A stretch of DNA of 64,000 nt. Source: Prorocentrum cordatum (Eukaryota; Sar; Dinophyceae; Prorocentrales; Prorocentraceae). Below are positions 11,201 through 18,756 of the stretch, in pieces (positions within the stretch are counted from its first letter, which is position 1; each line of letters opens with the position of its first letter). The notes beneath the pieces were generated by a model. The model searched no databases. It was not told the DNA's origin and saw only the letters and a list, made by a program, of their open reading frames with translations. Location: assembly GCA_963575745.1 (NCBI GenBank), contig CAUYUJ010017803.1, positions 1 to 64,000 on the forward strand. Reading direction: 5' to 3'. The position numbers and the translations under genes are program-made.

Positions 11201-13232
11201 CGTCGTGTTCGTCGGAGAGCGTGCACGGCATTTTGGGTGTGGCCTCGTCCTTCGGCCTCCTGCTCGGTTGGCAACAGCGGAGGCACCACTGGGCAGTGGA
11301 TGAGTCCAGGGCCCGCGCACATATGCGGGCGCCTACGTGTCCGACAGCTCCCTGGGCAAGAAGTTTGGCACCGACGAGTAGAAGACCACACACAACTCCA
11401 CCCGTGGCTATAGCCCCTAGCTTGCCGCTGGCCCATTTAAGGACGCCCCCGAGGCCGACCCCGACTGCAGTGGCTCCGCCCGAGACACCATCTCTGAGTT
11501 TGTCGCTGGTCCATTTGAGAGTGGCCCTCAATGTGGACGTGACATAGTATGTCGTTTTGCGTCGGAATATAGTGGACACCGATGGGCCTGGTGCCGTCGC
11601 TTGGCGTCGTCGTCGTTGTCGGTAGCTGGGGTCTCGGCTCGGGGTCGGCAAGTATCCATCGATCTGGTCCTTGTACGGCATTGCTATCGCGATGGCGTAC
11701 GTGGCCACCAGGAGGCAGATGAGGCAGCCACAATGTCGTGATGCCGCTGAGCTGTGCTGGGGCTCGTGGGGACCGCTGGCATCTGGGTGTTCATCATCGA
11801 TGGGGTCGTTGTCGATGTCGGCCTGCCAGTGGTCGATGGCACTGGGGTTGGAGTCAGTCACGTTGTCACCTCCTGCGGTCTGGGGATGTCCAGGTCTAGC
11901 CAGTGGTGCAGCGGGGCTGAAGCCGCCACTGCACGAACTGGCATGAGCTGGCGAAGCAGTGGAATGGCTTGTCACATCAGCGGCAGTGACGCCTTCAGCG
12001 TCGTTGAGCCGCGCACAAGGGTCGGCCTGATCTGAGGTGTGGGGCGCACTGCTTTGCCACGGGGCGAGCCCAAAGTAAGGCTCACTGTCGCGGTCACGCT
12101 GAGCCGAGTCGCCTGATGGTATCATGCCGTCTCGATCCTGGGTATCGATGTCGTCCTGGCTATCCTCCGACGCGTGGAACGAGTCCATGGATGTATTGCC
12201 AATATCGCTGGCCGCGATGTGCTGGAGCAACCATGATACGGGATCTTCTGCGGCCTGATCGGTGCCGTCCGTCGGCGCCGCAGCGAGCTCCGCCTCGACG
12301 AGCGGCAGCATGTCTGGCGGTTGGTGCAGGATAACATCAGCGAGGTACGCCATGGCGTCATGGTCGGGTGGAGGGAGACCTCTTGGCAGCAGAGCATGGG
12401 CCCGTGAGAGGTATGGCGGCAAAGGTGCCATGAAAGCCTCAGGGCCAACGAGCGTGGCACGAGCGCCCTGGTACTCCAGAAGGAGGCCGAAATAGCGGGT
12501 GGCGTACTCGCGGCTGCTCTGGATCCGAGTGAGGTTGCGGTTGATGCGCTGCCTGTCGGGGCCCGCTCTGTGCCAGATGTCCTCGCACATGTCGACCGCG
12601 GTGCGATGACGCAGGGCGTCGGTGGTGTCCTCGGACGCCTCAAGGAAGAGGTGATCGTACTGTGGCAGATGGAGCGTCGCCAGGATGTACGGGACGCAGT
12701 CCTCGAGCCATGCCCAGAACATGTCCTGGTTTTCCTCACCTGGTGCCCACGCCGCAGCACACGGTATGAGCCGGGCGCGGATCATCATCAGGTGCCAGAA
12801 AGCAGGGTCTTCCTCGGGTTCGCCCCTATCTCGCATGGGAGTGGTGGGACCCGTAGGGCAATAGCGGGGCACAGCAGCGGGGCTGAAGCCGCCACTGTGT
12901 GCCTGGCCAATACTGCACGGACTCGCGGCAGCGGTGCCGTTCACGATCGGGTCCAAAATGGTGCAGTGATCGTACTTGTAGATGCTGTCATCGTAGAGGT
13001 AGAAAAGGGACGCACGTTCAACGTGCTGCAGGAGAAACCCACCTCCATGCTGGGGCGCACCGCCTGAAGACGGGTGTGCTCCAGCGAGCGAGGGGAGGGC
13101 CAGGCTGCAAGCAAAGCGCCACATGATGGCGAGGCCTGGCGGGCGGCGCGAGCGATGAGCCAAAAGCTGCATGTCAGCACGCATCTTTAGGTACCCCTGC
13201 ATGCTCATGTACATTGCAACAAACACACCCAC
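2133..13232 (-). CDS. ORF2 polyprotein of retroelement 1: N-terminal multidomain region, APE endonuclease, reverse transcriptase
   Basis: One open frame of 3,699 codons. Approximate residues: 500-520 and 612-628, hydrophobic, possibly membrane-spanning; 930-985, an ADP-ribosyltransferase-like stretch (FWHGTR, GRTYTS, LAAWYA); 1423-1500, Cys-rich (CLQCRFQCCQYC, CPDCG); 2350-2610, endonuclease/exonuclease/phosphatase fold (LNITSL, LQETR, MDANTN, RIDYIIAN, then KSHVGL where families usually have SDH); 3045-3330, reverse transcriptase with motif A LDRQKCFD, motif B HLQGSS and motif C FVDD at 3544-3555; 3568-3590, CRYCDEE...H...C knuckle; then the start of RNase H. The endonuclease should nick the (TC)n target and the RT copy the RNA there. 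The usual ORF2 is about 1,000-1,400 aa, so the first 2,300 residues are exceptional. The stretch 6300-6480 is AT-richer and atypical, and Met at 6296 could start a separate EN-RT protein. Confidence 0.85.
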   Translation of the reverse strand: MGVFVAMYMSMQGYLKMRADMQLLAHRSRRPPGLAIMWRFACSLALPSLAGAHPSSGGAPQHGGGFLLQHVERASLFYLYDDSIYKYDHCTILDPIVNGTAAASPCSIGQAHSGGFSPAAVPRYCPTGPTTPMRDRGEPEEDPAFWHLMMIRARLIPCAAAWAPGEENQDMFWAWLEDCVPYILATLHLPQYDHLFLEASEDTTDALRHRTAVDMCEDIWHRAGPDRQRINRNLTRIQSSREYATRYFGLLLEYQGARATLVGPEAFMAPLPPYLSRAHALLPRGLPPPDHDAMAYLADVILHQPPDMLPLVEAELAAAPTDGTDQAAEDPVSWLLQHIAASDIGNTSMDSFHASEDSQDDIDTQDRDGMIPSGDSAQRDRDSEPYFGLAPWQSSAPHTSDQADPCARLNDAEGVTAADVTSHSTASPAHASSCSGGFSPAAPLARPGHPQTAGGDNVTDSNPSAIDHWQADIDNDPIDDEHPDASGPHEPQHSSAASRHCGCLICLLVATYAIAIAMPYKDQIDGYLPTPSRDPSYRQRRRRQATAPGPSVSTIFRRKTTYYVTSTLRATLKWTSDKLRDGVSGGATAVGVGLGGVLKWASGKLGAIATGGVVCGLLLVGAKLLAQGAVGHVGARICARALDSSTAQWCLRCCQPSRRPKDEATPKMPCTLSDEHDDQQVHALRHPLLQEHYAAAVAAAVADVTTATTAAIVEVTAAVSRASSVTPRSTSPTPRDGSKNGATFGNLPTNEDATAHGSDTEPRETSERTHGSPWSIFRHADARGSSPDADTQPPRRRARYASPDRPQAPSGPGTPYTALKPPTRNSRNTIQRDPAVPEPPKSILNALYQNGFALGNSGVSTEDIKDALRLHDHPRFTHDPTLQVLGPWTDIMQRPPNRLTWVLEDSGGNSGETIFPYLTWDLRQPTTDAPTVFWHGTRGDLAARLAACGGHLLPGPRREAKGRTGPNVGRTYTSVHPSLAAWYAIPPHPPYSLEDDTLAWGPIALWMCEATQPPRGENRHNYVKGEAHGARLIYPRVLSLLIRMDWCAPTEAASRCRALPHAYGMGDCAHALHIAGYDHPDLREAAEAHDQEASTRRRSAIAAAWPPPQALYSPEAARAWAKQHYDTEAATRDDPNQPRPRVSLHILQLDPKPLIDLVYTGLQAVPVRGHPDAHGSRPSGSSPGAASGPPRTYKSGTALAHSPDPSSTSSGVDERRTPSLISAAAALARGRARARRSASRSSRQSDGNSTSDNSGIETWEHIVTEEEPTAYHVLAYHVRDVRSRVNAPGIEVWLDPGDHHDGAYLPWGTTVMGYRVIDPTVDGRDGWVILHHDHGDTTTKLWAPTQVHVKADDSWRTVMVPADMGPQWIRCHAEDARLPAEVVRTTGQSWFADVWPLWDRPRPHPDDPGTNEHALPPLPGRWSCLQCRFQCCQYCAARRNTQLGTSGQPTCPDCGRSGLRTLMDWSTDYSCNSWTCAYNTNKRDSDTCCLSSRCPHPPRPHNQLDVRATGMPPHILARQFGNAPALHDLKEPPRAPSGPGGEPPQPGQAGYQGQWYLPPQPRRVPRQGLPDGTTRPPGFTGTGMPEEPSPDQPLWREGYVLFSPHQALKEELTFNKTVRRPFSLAITNMYRDRVTVRTVCELIAERTHMTRTRWRDVVLYWDAEGGPGPQALDYDLRLCDAMVSRATTEAELNHDRSNRGSFCLYGPAHQRAINITAISEPQNIDYTEHVRRYSPVGGTYPDHAFEHVYRGWQRPDVPTILPDTRPLSRADWQRHQQHQQRIQQRDQRDAGQQGTPRYRSPARVPTGGNTAYDGVAAYYRGPIGARPAAAGAAASSYGHAPNARVHPAVIGYSRAPVHALRATSPVPGSTRAWGLYSGRHEGSSSNQPAVITPAASAQGAATNRGRAGRPEGWRDANVRAWQPRQHTPPPNVAAALRPAQAKPAPPERERQPLTPLVLTRIQAHRSASPRHSEGSAHHVSPRPDAADPDQATATAEGGTSASRQPSPSPCAAPIRSPSRADSERANAQATSPRDRHTGGRVPRSRTCSRHSSRKAPGSSTSSPPRETQADGRPPEVVPRFGASVIDPSQVDLEPTPSTDHEPQLPTRVIVPIDEAPTFDPFKNKYRVKNLVAGFGGGSPLSPQSRGGAPATSAAAAAAAAPRGISPVRNVGLTAAGMDEAQRQASDRAAGAVPPDAAHQDTDGAGVSPQEGPAVARAQYMRVRCAAAAPGRRRCLVFVFVFSRMDRGVASLSHCCRLTSPPLVPYGTGVRRNFRDIFTNIYEPPLAQCRPCPAYMFGLTAASAPFKLTHSNAMSSYCGQASYWGEGQADLHRAGRANPSSTDGDGPGRSIHLVSLNITSLSANWPTITALGVDHNAAVIALQETRHAKPTRQAIATSAANPLHGGYHASLGPDLDLARAQRRAAHGGTDHTVVGSTGASGGVAILSKDAIVDSTVDDNAPCIAALKAKKRWHEVFLPLCTQHRRRRRRNNHGPAGIYIASLYGIAGGDSTALFRLADCAAARVGSAPYFICMDANTNIDDNPHLLHMLQHGWSNVAEGTPDHTMHTYGNIPDWDRVTKCPRTSRIDYIIANQAARSLVTDFCYLRDLPAKSHVGLQVTLDLSRLDHTARRLLAPTPYPPDDGVHEGHELQALGTLIAGRYQDRMEQADARDDVERMFTLANEASHEYHLTRLRDLPPPPPHHPKKKPPTMHGLTPTFEDRPVVPRASPTYGASTIHMNRLRKLHRQLCELRFIGQHHHLDCRAIPPYLAQRIDCTWAAARLLCHKLRPTVLLEFPEAWAPDEPVPHGEHLDVLIQHLDLELARRANRAKAERIRIWAEGVREPSGRKAAIYARAADSSPTAYLRTPTTPDDTQLHCDTNAFKPDEACTDDSDADTEAGGFSPGDGSSPDTDSDEDHTREPPPAQVPDILPANAIVANIKDMLKLMVDTWEPILGRYRARAGHDAEAMPTWADFYDEYRQELPTPSPATPFHLTDDQLIHFIRTRSPRRAGGLDGWTTKEAKELPDDILRLFASVLRAMQRTGTIPEPLLHVPNPCLRKGRGELPTDQRLLSVLSVWMYAWEAPAYRSLTDWRKGWTHATSFGAVPKATIGDVSTSLALRIEHARALLLPLAGAALDRQKCFDYLITDICLNLALHAGCPQDIVTVRRNFYRRHKRYIRMNGAYSKELARTNGHLQGSSWSLDDIKLLMCVWTKRQHRYVPRSLSTTFVDDSNSTTHTAPELQKSLDETAKFDRFSGQRIHPGKVAGWALTDELHTAVTQLTLAERPLRVVDSFKLVGSYINAEAAPAPAALNLTATADARVRRATSRLPRIGKLPSPMRIKARHARSLAASVCTTGTDIQAPSGPVKTAYNHALKAAIRPKGNRWVEFWTLMAVCVPGHALEIDAIMQREVFLCLRRQVNRDATLCGLVRDLQHHVQTLFGGGPVGRLVQTLQQLRWTWPTFGTMYDDWGCQISWLNLPQNAFLHMLRASQRRAFLRKIKPRRHDLGHLASVRQGLDLFASTWLARTKGAAKCNAWQLALLLNYLSGGDHTQQRRSRSNTSADPSPICRYCDEEEETQEHTVRDCKCWARERVPLTTLISDEQWARLPPHTRHCGLFDEDPALLDLQADLARDPLPQPIPRPPPEGDPAASAQDSYTTYLDHDTGWTWVYAATDGACTNQAIPCLQERATASTTASTTA
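10300..10445 (-). other. Possible ADP-ribosyltransferase (PARP-like) motif region within ORF2
   Basis: Within ORF2, about residues 930-985, the protein reads VFWHGTRGDLAARLAACGG, then after about 15 residues GRTYTSVHPSLAAWYA. The order W-H-G-T-R, a downstream G-x-x-Y-x-S and a later A-W-Y resembles the His and Tyr positions of the H-Y-[E] ART/PARP signature. The third catalytic position cannot be assigned by eye. This is inference from spacing; the segment could be an unrelated fold. Confidence 0.3.
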
Positions 13233-13385
13233 AGCAAGATGACAGGTGTCCCTACACCAGGTAGCTTGCTCGTGCTGCTGCCAAAAATGACATGATATAG
13301 CAAGGAGGAGGTACGACGAGAAGTGAGAAGGGATGCCTCTGAAGGCGCTTCCTCGGAGGGCTGAGGCGGGCTCTCTGAGGCACCT

Positions 13386-15953
13386 TCAATAGGGTTCCTG
13401 TGTGACCCGCCCCTTGTCTTTGCCTTTGTCAGCCCCTGGGGGCCCCGTCCCTGGGGTGACCTGGCCTGGCTGGTCGATCCACCCGCAGACAGCCACGGGA
13501 TCAGCAACTGGTGCAGCTTCCTCCTTTTTGGTTTCGAGGGTGGCCACCTGGGGCAGGTGGATGGTGCCCCCCGTGAGGTGCCCGAGGAGGGCCTGGATGT
13601 CGCCACGCAGTGCAGCAGCTTCGGTAGTTGCCGTCTGTTGCTGAGTGACGACGGTGGCAAGCCCTCGTTCCAAGCCTGAAACGTGCTCCGTGAGTGTGGC
13701 CTGGGATGAGAGAACGCCCGCAAGCTGGACCTGCATGTTGTCCACCGTGTTGGCAAGCAGCTCGTGCTGTTGTTCCATGTGTTGGATGCGGGTCGTGGCG
13801 GCATCTGACAGTTTAGGGGCCGTAGCGAAGCGTTCGCCGAGGGTGTTCGGTTCGCGCGATGCCACGCTGAATTCATCCCCTGATGAGAGGATCTCGACGT
13901 CGCCTGGTACCTCGGCGGCTGCGTCAGCGTGCCCTTCCGTGTGGCCCCCACCTTCAGCCGCCACCGTGCCAGGTTGCGGGTCATGCCCGTCCCCACCTGG
14001 TCCTTGGACGGCCGTCTGCTCGGCAGCTCCATCCGTGCCGTGCGGGGGTGCAGAGGAGCTGCGGCCTGGGGCGCCGTGTGATCTTGCGTGCGGCGTGGCG
14101 TCGCGTTTCCCGCTGGAGGATCGGTGGCGCTTGGCTAAAGGCTCCTCCTTGGGGATCGGGAGCGGTGCGACGCCCTTGCCTTTGGGCGTGGCAGTCATGA
14201 GGTCGTGGAGGTAGGGGCTCTGGGCCGCTTTGGTTAGGAGTGTGCCCGTGGCGGGGCTGAAGCCGCCACCACGGGCGGGCGGCGTCACAGGCTCTGTGAT
14301 AGTGGTAGGGGTGACAATGGTAACGTTGTCCCTCTTCGGCACGACCTCAGCCAACGGGGCCTCGGTGATGCTCCACGGGATGGGGCACCCTGCGACCTGT
14401 ACCGTATATGTGGGTGGGGGACGATGAGCGCGCACTAAGGCAAACTGCGCCGAAGTGGCTGGGTCCCAGGCGGTGTGGTAGACCTCACAGTCCCATTTGA
14501 CGGACGGGCCCGTGAGAGTCTTAGCAAGCTGGGTCAGCGTGGCATGGCGTGCCGCAATGCCCGTGATGCGGTATCGCGTCTTGGCGAGAGTGGCTTCGCA
14601 GCCACGGATGCTGACGGCAGCGGCCTTGGCGGCGTCTGACCCACGTGCAACACGGATCCCCAATAAGCCTGACTTGCCGTGCCTGACGACTCCTAGGGCT
14701 TTGAAGTCCACCGACTTCTGAAACGCCTCTGCCATCGTGATGGGCTGGTCCTCGGGGAACCACACGGTCTGGTACTTGTCTGCCGTGGGCTCGTCCGCAC
14801 CTACGTTGCTGAGGTCGTAGGTGGCGCCGAGTTGCCCCGAACCCGCCAAGACCTTGTCAACTGCTTGAAGACTGACGCCGAAAGTGGCAGCCAGGGACCT
14901 TTTTCCGACGCCAGATCCGTACCTGCCTAGACTTTTGCAGGGTTCGAGGATAGTGACGGCTTTAAAGTTGCCGTGGAAAAGGGCCTTGAAGGTGTCCTGC
15001 AGCTGACTGTCGAGCTCCTGGCGGCGAGCGTCTTTCTTAGACTCCCTGTGCTTTTGGTTTTGGCGCGCCTTGTCCTGTGGAGCGGAATCCCCTCGGAAAG
15101 GACCCTTGGCGCGTGGACCACCGTTCACGGGGGCGCCTCCCGAAAACTGATCCTCGAAGGCCTGATGCATGGAGGGGACTGCGGCGATGGCTTCGGTTTC
15201 ATGTATGGTCACCCGAATCCAGCATACGTGGTCGGCAGGATCAATGGTGGCGACGGCTACTTTTTCCGTGCAGGCGACTTCCTTGGTGCCCAGCTGGTAC
15301 ACGGTCACGGGGACGTGCGTGTGAACCACATTGGGCGCCTTGGGGTGGCGCTTCAGCACGGGGACGGCGAGCTCGGTGCCGACGTAGTTGTCGTTTTTTG
15401 GGCCCATGACAGCGATCGCGAGCTGACCCGTGGTACGCTTACCCTGCTCGAGATGGTGCTGCAGCAGCCGCTCGCCACTCTCGTAGTCGTGGAGGCTGAT
15501 GCTGGGCTTGTACGTCTTGCCGTCGTCGAGTGATGTGGGTTCGGCCAGGACTGGGACCTTCCAGAAGGCCGGGTCCAAGGCAATAAATTTGGCGTCCGCA
15601 GCCTGAAGACGTGCGGACGCAGCTGGTGGATAGGATGTGTCACCACCATTGCGCTTAGGCTTGCTGCGCTGGTGGTGATCCAGCGTGTAGCTGATCTGGT
15701 TGGCGGCACACATGCGAATCAAGGCACTGCCGAGCTTCTTGGTGTTGGTCTTGTGCATGTCGTACGTGGCCTGCAGCTCGTCCGCGTTCAGCTCGGCGAG
15801 CCCGTTGTATGCGGCTGTGGGGCGGTCAGACCCCGCTTGCTTGAAAGCTGCAATGCAGTCCTGTTTGCGTTGGAGGAGGGATCCTTCAGCTGCAGGACGT
15901 GAGCTCGGCGGCTGCTTGGAAGAGCGACGGCGCTCCGGCTTGGCGGGGGCCAT
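13386..15953 (-). CDS. ORF1 protein of retroelement 1
   Basis: 855 codons from the ATG at 15951-15953, the first Met after the element 5' end; the same frame stays open upstream through the microsatellite but that part is outside the element. The N-terminus is basic (MAPAKPERRRSSKQ). A Lys/Arg/Gln-rich stretch lies mid-protein (DKARQNQKHRESKKDARRQ). Near the C-terminus are an acidic hydrophobic motif (VEILSSGDE) and a clear coiled coil beginning RIQHMEQQHELLANTVDNM. Non-LTR ORF1 proteins usually trimerise through coiled coils and bind element RNA; that role is inferred here. The stop is 153 nt upstream of the ORF2 start. I see no RRM, CCHC or esterase motif. A GGFSPA hairpin copy lies inside the frame at 14253-14267. 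Confidence 0.75.
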   Translation of the reverse strand: MAPAKPERRRSSKQPPSSRPAAEGSLLQRKQDCIAAFKQAGSDRPTAAYNGLAELNADELQATYDMHKTNTKKLGSALIRMCAANQISYTLDHHQRSKPKRNGGDTSYPPAASARLQAADAKFIALDPAFWKVPVLAEPTSLDDGKTYKPSISLHDYESGERLLQHHLEQGKRTTGQLAIAVMGPKNDNYVGTELAVPVLKRHPKAPNVVHTHVPVTVYQLGTKEVACTEKVAVATIDPADHVCWIRVTIHETEAIAAVPSMHQAFEDQFSGGAPVNGGPRAKGPFRGDSAPQDKARQNQKHRESKKDARRQELDSQLQDTFKALFHGNFKAVTILEPCKSLGRYGSGVGKRSLAATFGVSLQAVDKVLAGSGQLGATYDLSNVGADEPTADKYQTVWFPEDQPITMAEAFQKSVDFKALGVVRHGKSGLLGIRVARGSDAAKAAAVSIRGCEATLAKTRYRITGIAARHATLTQLAKTLTGPSVKWDCEVYHTAWDPATSAQFALVRAHRPPPTYTVQVAGCPIPWSITEAPLAEVVPKRDNVTIVTPTTITEPVTPPARGGGFSPATGTLLTKAAQSPYLHDLMTATPKGKGVAPLPIPKEEPLAKRHRSSSGKRDATPHARSHGAPGRSSSAPPHGTDGAAEQTAVQGPGGDGHDPQPGTVAAEGGGHTEGHADAAAEVPGDVEILSSGDEFSVASREPNTLGERFATAPKLSDAATTRIQHMEQQHELLANTVDNMQVQLAGVLSSQATLTEHVSGLERGLATVVTQQQTATTEAAALRGDIQALLGHLTGGTIHLPQVATLETKKEEAAPVADPVAVCGWIDQPGQVTPGTGPPGADKGKDKGRVTQEPY

Positions 15954-16111
15954 TGCGGCGGGCGCTCTAGTGGGAGGGAAGAGGTGGCGCGAATCAGTAG
16001 GGTCCTGCTGGGACCCCTCCGGTCTCGCGAGGCCTGGGAGACTGGCTCCGAGGCGGGGCGCTTCGCGTCGCGGCTGCGGTCTGAGTGCAGGGCACTCTCG
16101 AGCCGAGACTA
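15954..16111 (-). other. 5' untranslated region of retroelement 1
   Basis: 158 nt between the element 5' end (AGTCTCGGCTCGAGAGT, with an internal CTCGAG palindrome) and the ORF1 start. The first 17 bases are identical to the first 17 of the element at 42818. Non-LTR elements normally carry an internal promoter here; no specific promoter motif is evident. Confidence 0.6.
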
Positions 16112-16128
16112 GAGGGATATAGAGAGAG
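16112..16128. repeat. Target-site duplication, right copy
   Basis: Exact second copy of AGAGGGATATAGAGAGA (compare 86-102), directly outside the 5' end of retroelement 1. Confidence 0.85.
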
Positions 16129-16340
16129 AGGGAGAGGGAGAGAGGGAGAGAGACAGAGAGAGAGGGAGAGATAGAGAGAGAGAGAGAGAGGAGAGAGAAA
16201 AAAGAGAGAGAGAGAGAGAGAGAGGAGAGGAGAGAGGAGAGAGGAGAGAGGAGAGAGGAGAGAGGAGAGGAGAGAGAGAGAGAGAGGAAGAGAGAGGGAG
16301 AGAGAGGGAGAGAGAGAGAGAGAGAAAGAAAGAAAAACAA

Positions 16341-16387
<47 letters not shown>

Positions 16388-16560
16388 GAGAGAGCGAGAA
16401 AAAAAGAGAGAAAGAGAGAAAGAGAGAAAGAGAGAAAGAGAGAAAGAGAGAAGAGAGAGAGAGAAAGAGAGAAAGAGAGAAAGAGAAAGAGAGAAAGAGA
16501 GAAAGAGAGAAAGAGAGAAAGAGAGAAAGAGAGAAAGAGAGAAAGAGAGAAAGAGAGAGA

Positions 16561-16591
<31 letters not shown>

Positions 16592-16592
16592 C
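16129..16592. repeat. (GA)n and (GAAA)n microsatellite
   Basis: About 460 bp of GA dinucleotide with GAGAAA and GGAGA variants. It is the pre-insertion target tract on the 5' side of retroelement 1. Long open frames through it (Ser-Leu-Ser-Leu) are artefacts. Confidence 0.95.
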
Positions 16593-16617
16593 GGGGGCGA
16601 ACAGGACCTTCAGCTGG

Positions 16618-16823
16618 ATCAGGGCGACCAACGGTCGCATATTCAGAGTGATCAGAAAACAAACGAAGAGAGGCTTGTCCTGGCACGGGAGCGGGACCAG
16701 GGCGACTAACGGTCGCAATTGCCTATGAGATCGGGGGGGGAGGAATCGAGACGCCGCGAGGCCGAAGGTCCCTTTGCCCAGGGACTCGCGCGGAATCAGG
16801 GCGACTAGCGGTCGCATATTCAG
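16618..16823. repeat. Three copies of a small hairpin repeat (GGGCGAC...GTCGC)
   Basis: Copies at 16618-16646, 16697-16720 and 16796-16823 read ATCAGGGCGACYARCGGTCG followed by CATATTCAG, with small changes. Each contains the complementary arms GCGAC and GTCGC, so each could fold as a 5-bp stem. The copies are 79 and about 100 bp apart. No gene is supported here. Confidence 0.65.
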
Positions 16824-17260
16824 ATTGCACGCGGGGCGGAGAGGGCGGCGGGGGGCGGGGGGGGCACGACCCCCACGGAGCGGGGCAGTAGGCAGCTGCG
16901 TAACTCCCACCCCCCCGGCACCCTCGGCGCCACAGGCTGTCCGACGACGAAAGTGGGTAGCAGGAGGTCTTGGGGTGCTGCGGGGAGGCCGAACAATCCA
17001 CTCCACCTTCCGCGCCCCCCCCCTTCGTCCTCAGCCGGGGGGCGGCGGGCCCCGTGGAGGCGGGCCCCTGTCGGTGACTCAGCCGCCGCGCCTCCGTCAG
17101 CGCCCGGGCTGCCGGGGCCTGGCGGCGGGGGGGGCGGGGACAGGGATCAGGGCTTCGGTCAGTGAGGTGCGCGTAGTCGGCTGCATACATTCAGGGCCTG
17201 CGGCAGCCCCCGCGCTGGTTTGCACGTCCTGATGTTAATCCGACTCCCCCGTGGCGGTGG
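16824..17260. other. GC-rich spacer, no gene recognised
   Basis: G/C homopolymer-rich sequence with open frames in several phases but Pro/Gly/Arg-only composition. I see no splice-bounded exon or conserved motif. Confidence 0.5.
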
Positions 17261-17473
17261 GCAGAATGCCACCGACCATCAAAAATCCGCACCTCGGAGC
17301 CCCCCCTCCCCCCCTGCTCCCGCTCGTCTCCTGGCGCGGCCGCGAGCCACTGGAGACCTCTGGTCGATGCAGGGGTGATATTTCAGGGATTGGCCCGACC
17401 ACCGACGTGTCAGCCGCCATCCGGTAGCGATCAGATCGCGCCGGAGTGGCAGCCGAGGGCGGCGCGAAGTCGG

Positions 17474-18340
17474 ACATGTCGAGCTCTAGGCGAAGAGTCG
17501 TTCCCCGAAGCCCGAAGAGGCCCCCAAGAATCGCCCGAGAAGCCCAAAAAGACCCCCAAGAGGCCCCAAGAGACCTCCCAAAAGGCTCCACCGAGGCAGA
17601 CATGACTGATGTCCCTTTGCGTTCTCGCACTGGGAGCTTCCCGGCGCTCCAAGACGGCCCAGGAAGCTTCCAGGATCGCCCCGACACGTCCCAAGAGACC
17701 TCCAAGAGTGCCCACAACTGCCCCAGAGGGCCCCAGGACAGCCCCAGACGCCTCCAAGATGGCCGAAGAGGCTGGCAAGACGGCTCCAAGACCGGGCCCA
17801 AACGAGGGACCCGAACGGACATTTCGAGGCCCAGGCGCAGAGGCCCCCTAGAGGCCCCAATAGACCCCCAAAAAACCTCCAAGAGGCCCCCGAGAGGCGC
17901 CAAGAGACCCCCAAGAGGCCTCAAGACACCTCCCAAGAGGCTCCACCAAGGCAAGAAATAAGCGATTGTCCTTCAATGTTTGAAGGTTTTTGGCGTTCTC
18001 GCCCTGGGGGCTTACCGGCGCTCCAAGACGGCCTAAGAGGCTTCCAGGATCGCCCCGACACGGCCCAAGAGACCTCCAAGAGCACCCACAACGGCTCCAG
18101 AGTGCCCCAAGACAGCCCCAGAGGCCTCCAAGAAGAGGTTCCCAAGACGATTCCGAGAGCGGGCCCAGACGAAGGACGTTAATGGACATGTTGAGCTCCA
18201 GGCGCAGCGAAGTCCCCTGGAGGCCCCAAGAGGCCCCCCAAAAGCCTCCAAGAGGCCCCCGAGAGGCCCAAAGAGACCCCCAAGAGGCCCCCAAGAGGCC
18301 CCCCCCACCGCACAAGGTGTCAGACATACCGCCAAGAGGC
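17474..18340. repeat. AAGAGGCC-type degenerate repeat, with about 370-bp higher-order duplication
   Basis: Built from short phrases such as CCCAAGAGGCCTCCAAGA and GACGGCCCAAGA. A larger unit recurs: GCTCCAAGACGGCC and the following roughly 120 bp at 17644 and again at 18011. The same phrase family occurs at 51400-51440 and 58540-61100. Open frames in all phases are a consequence of the composition. Confidence 0.8.
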
Positions 18341-18756
18341 CCAAAAAGAAGCCTCCTATCGTTTCACCAACCCCTCCTTCTTTTGTCCCTCCTCCTTCCC
18401 CCACTTCTGCGTCAACGACCCTCGATCCTCGAACGAAAGCGCACCGCCAAGAGGCCCCCCAGAGGCCTCCCAGAAGAACCCAAGCGACTCCCAAAGAGGC
18501 GCCTTGTCCATGAACAGCTTCGCCCCAGCTTGACACAAAAAGCTCTCCAGAGACCTCCTCCTCATCCTCACCCCCCCCTCTTCCTCCTCCTCGTCCTCCT
18601 CCTTCACCTTTTCGCCCGCCACGAACAAACAATCATATAGCATCAATGATGCAAGATGGGCCGGCGGAATGAGCGAAGCGATGAAATCCGCCGACCCCAG
18701 GGGCGTGTGAGGGAGAGTGCGTGCTAGAGCCATTCATCGTGAGCTTCTCCTTTCAA
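18341..18756. other. Intergenic spacer before the satellite array
   Basis: C/T-rich sequence with remnants of the AAGAGGCC phrase, then a short non-repetitive stretch (18640-18750). No supportable gene. Confidence 0.5.

Larger units (their letters stand above)
103..16111 (-). mobile_element. Non-LTR (LINE-like) retrotransposon, 16.0 kb, inserted in a (TC)n microsatellite
   Basis: In element orientation it runs from a 5' end AGTCTCGGCTCGAGAGT at 16111 to a 3' end CTTGTCCGA at 103, with (CT)n on both sides and no poly(A) tail. It encodes ORF1 (13386-15953), then a giant ORF2 (13232 to 2133, continuing in another frame to 469) with APE-type endonuclease, reverse transcriptase, a Cys/His knuckle and RNase H. 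A 17-bp target duplication (86-102 and 16112-16128) defines the ends. Both termini are shared with the element at 42818-50092. Microsatellite-targeted non-LTR elements are known in animals; I recognise no named family here. The element is unusually long and nearly intact, with one frame break inside RNase H near 2190. Confidence 0.9.

Noticed and set aside
16112-17006. Upstream extension of ORF1 to 1,206 codons
   Set aside because: The extra 351 codons read through (GA)n and flanking host sequence outside the retroelement 5' end.
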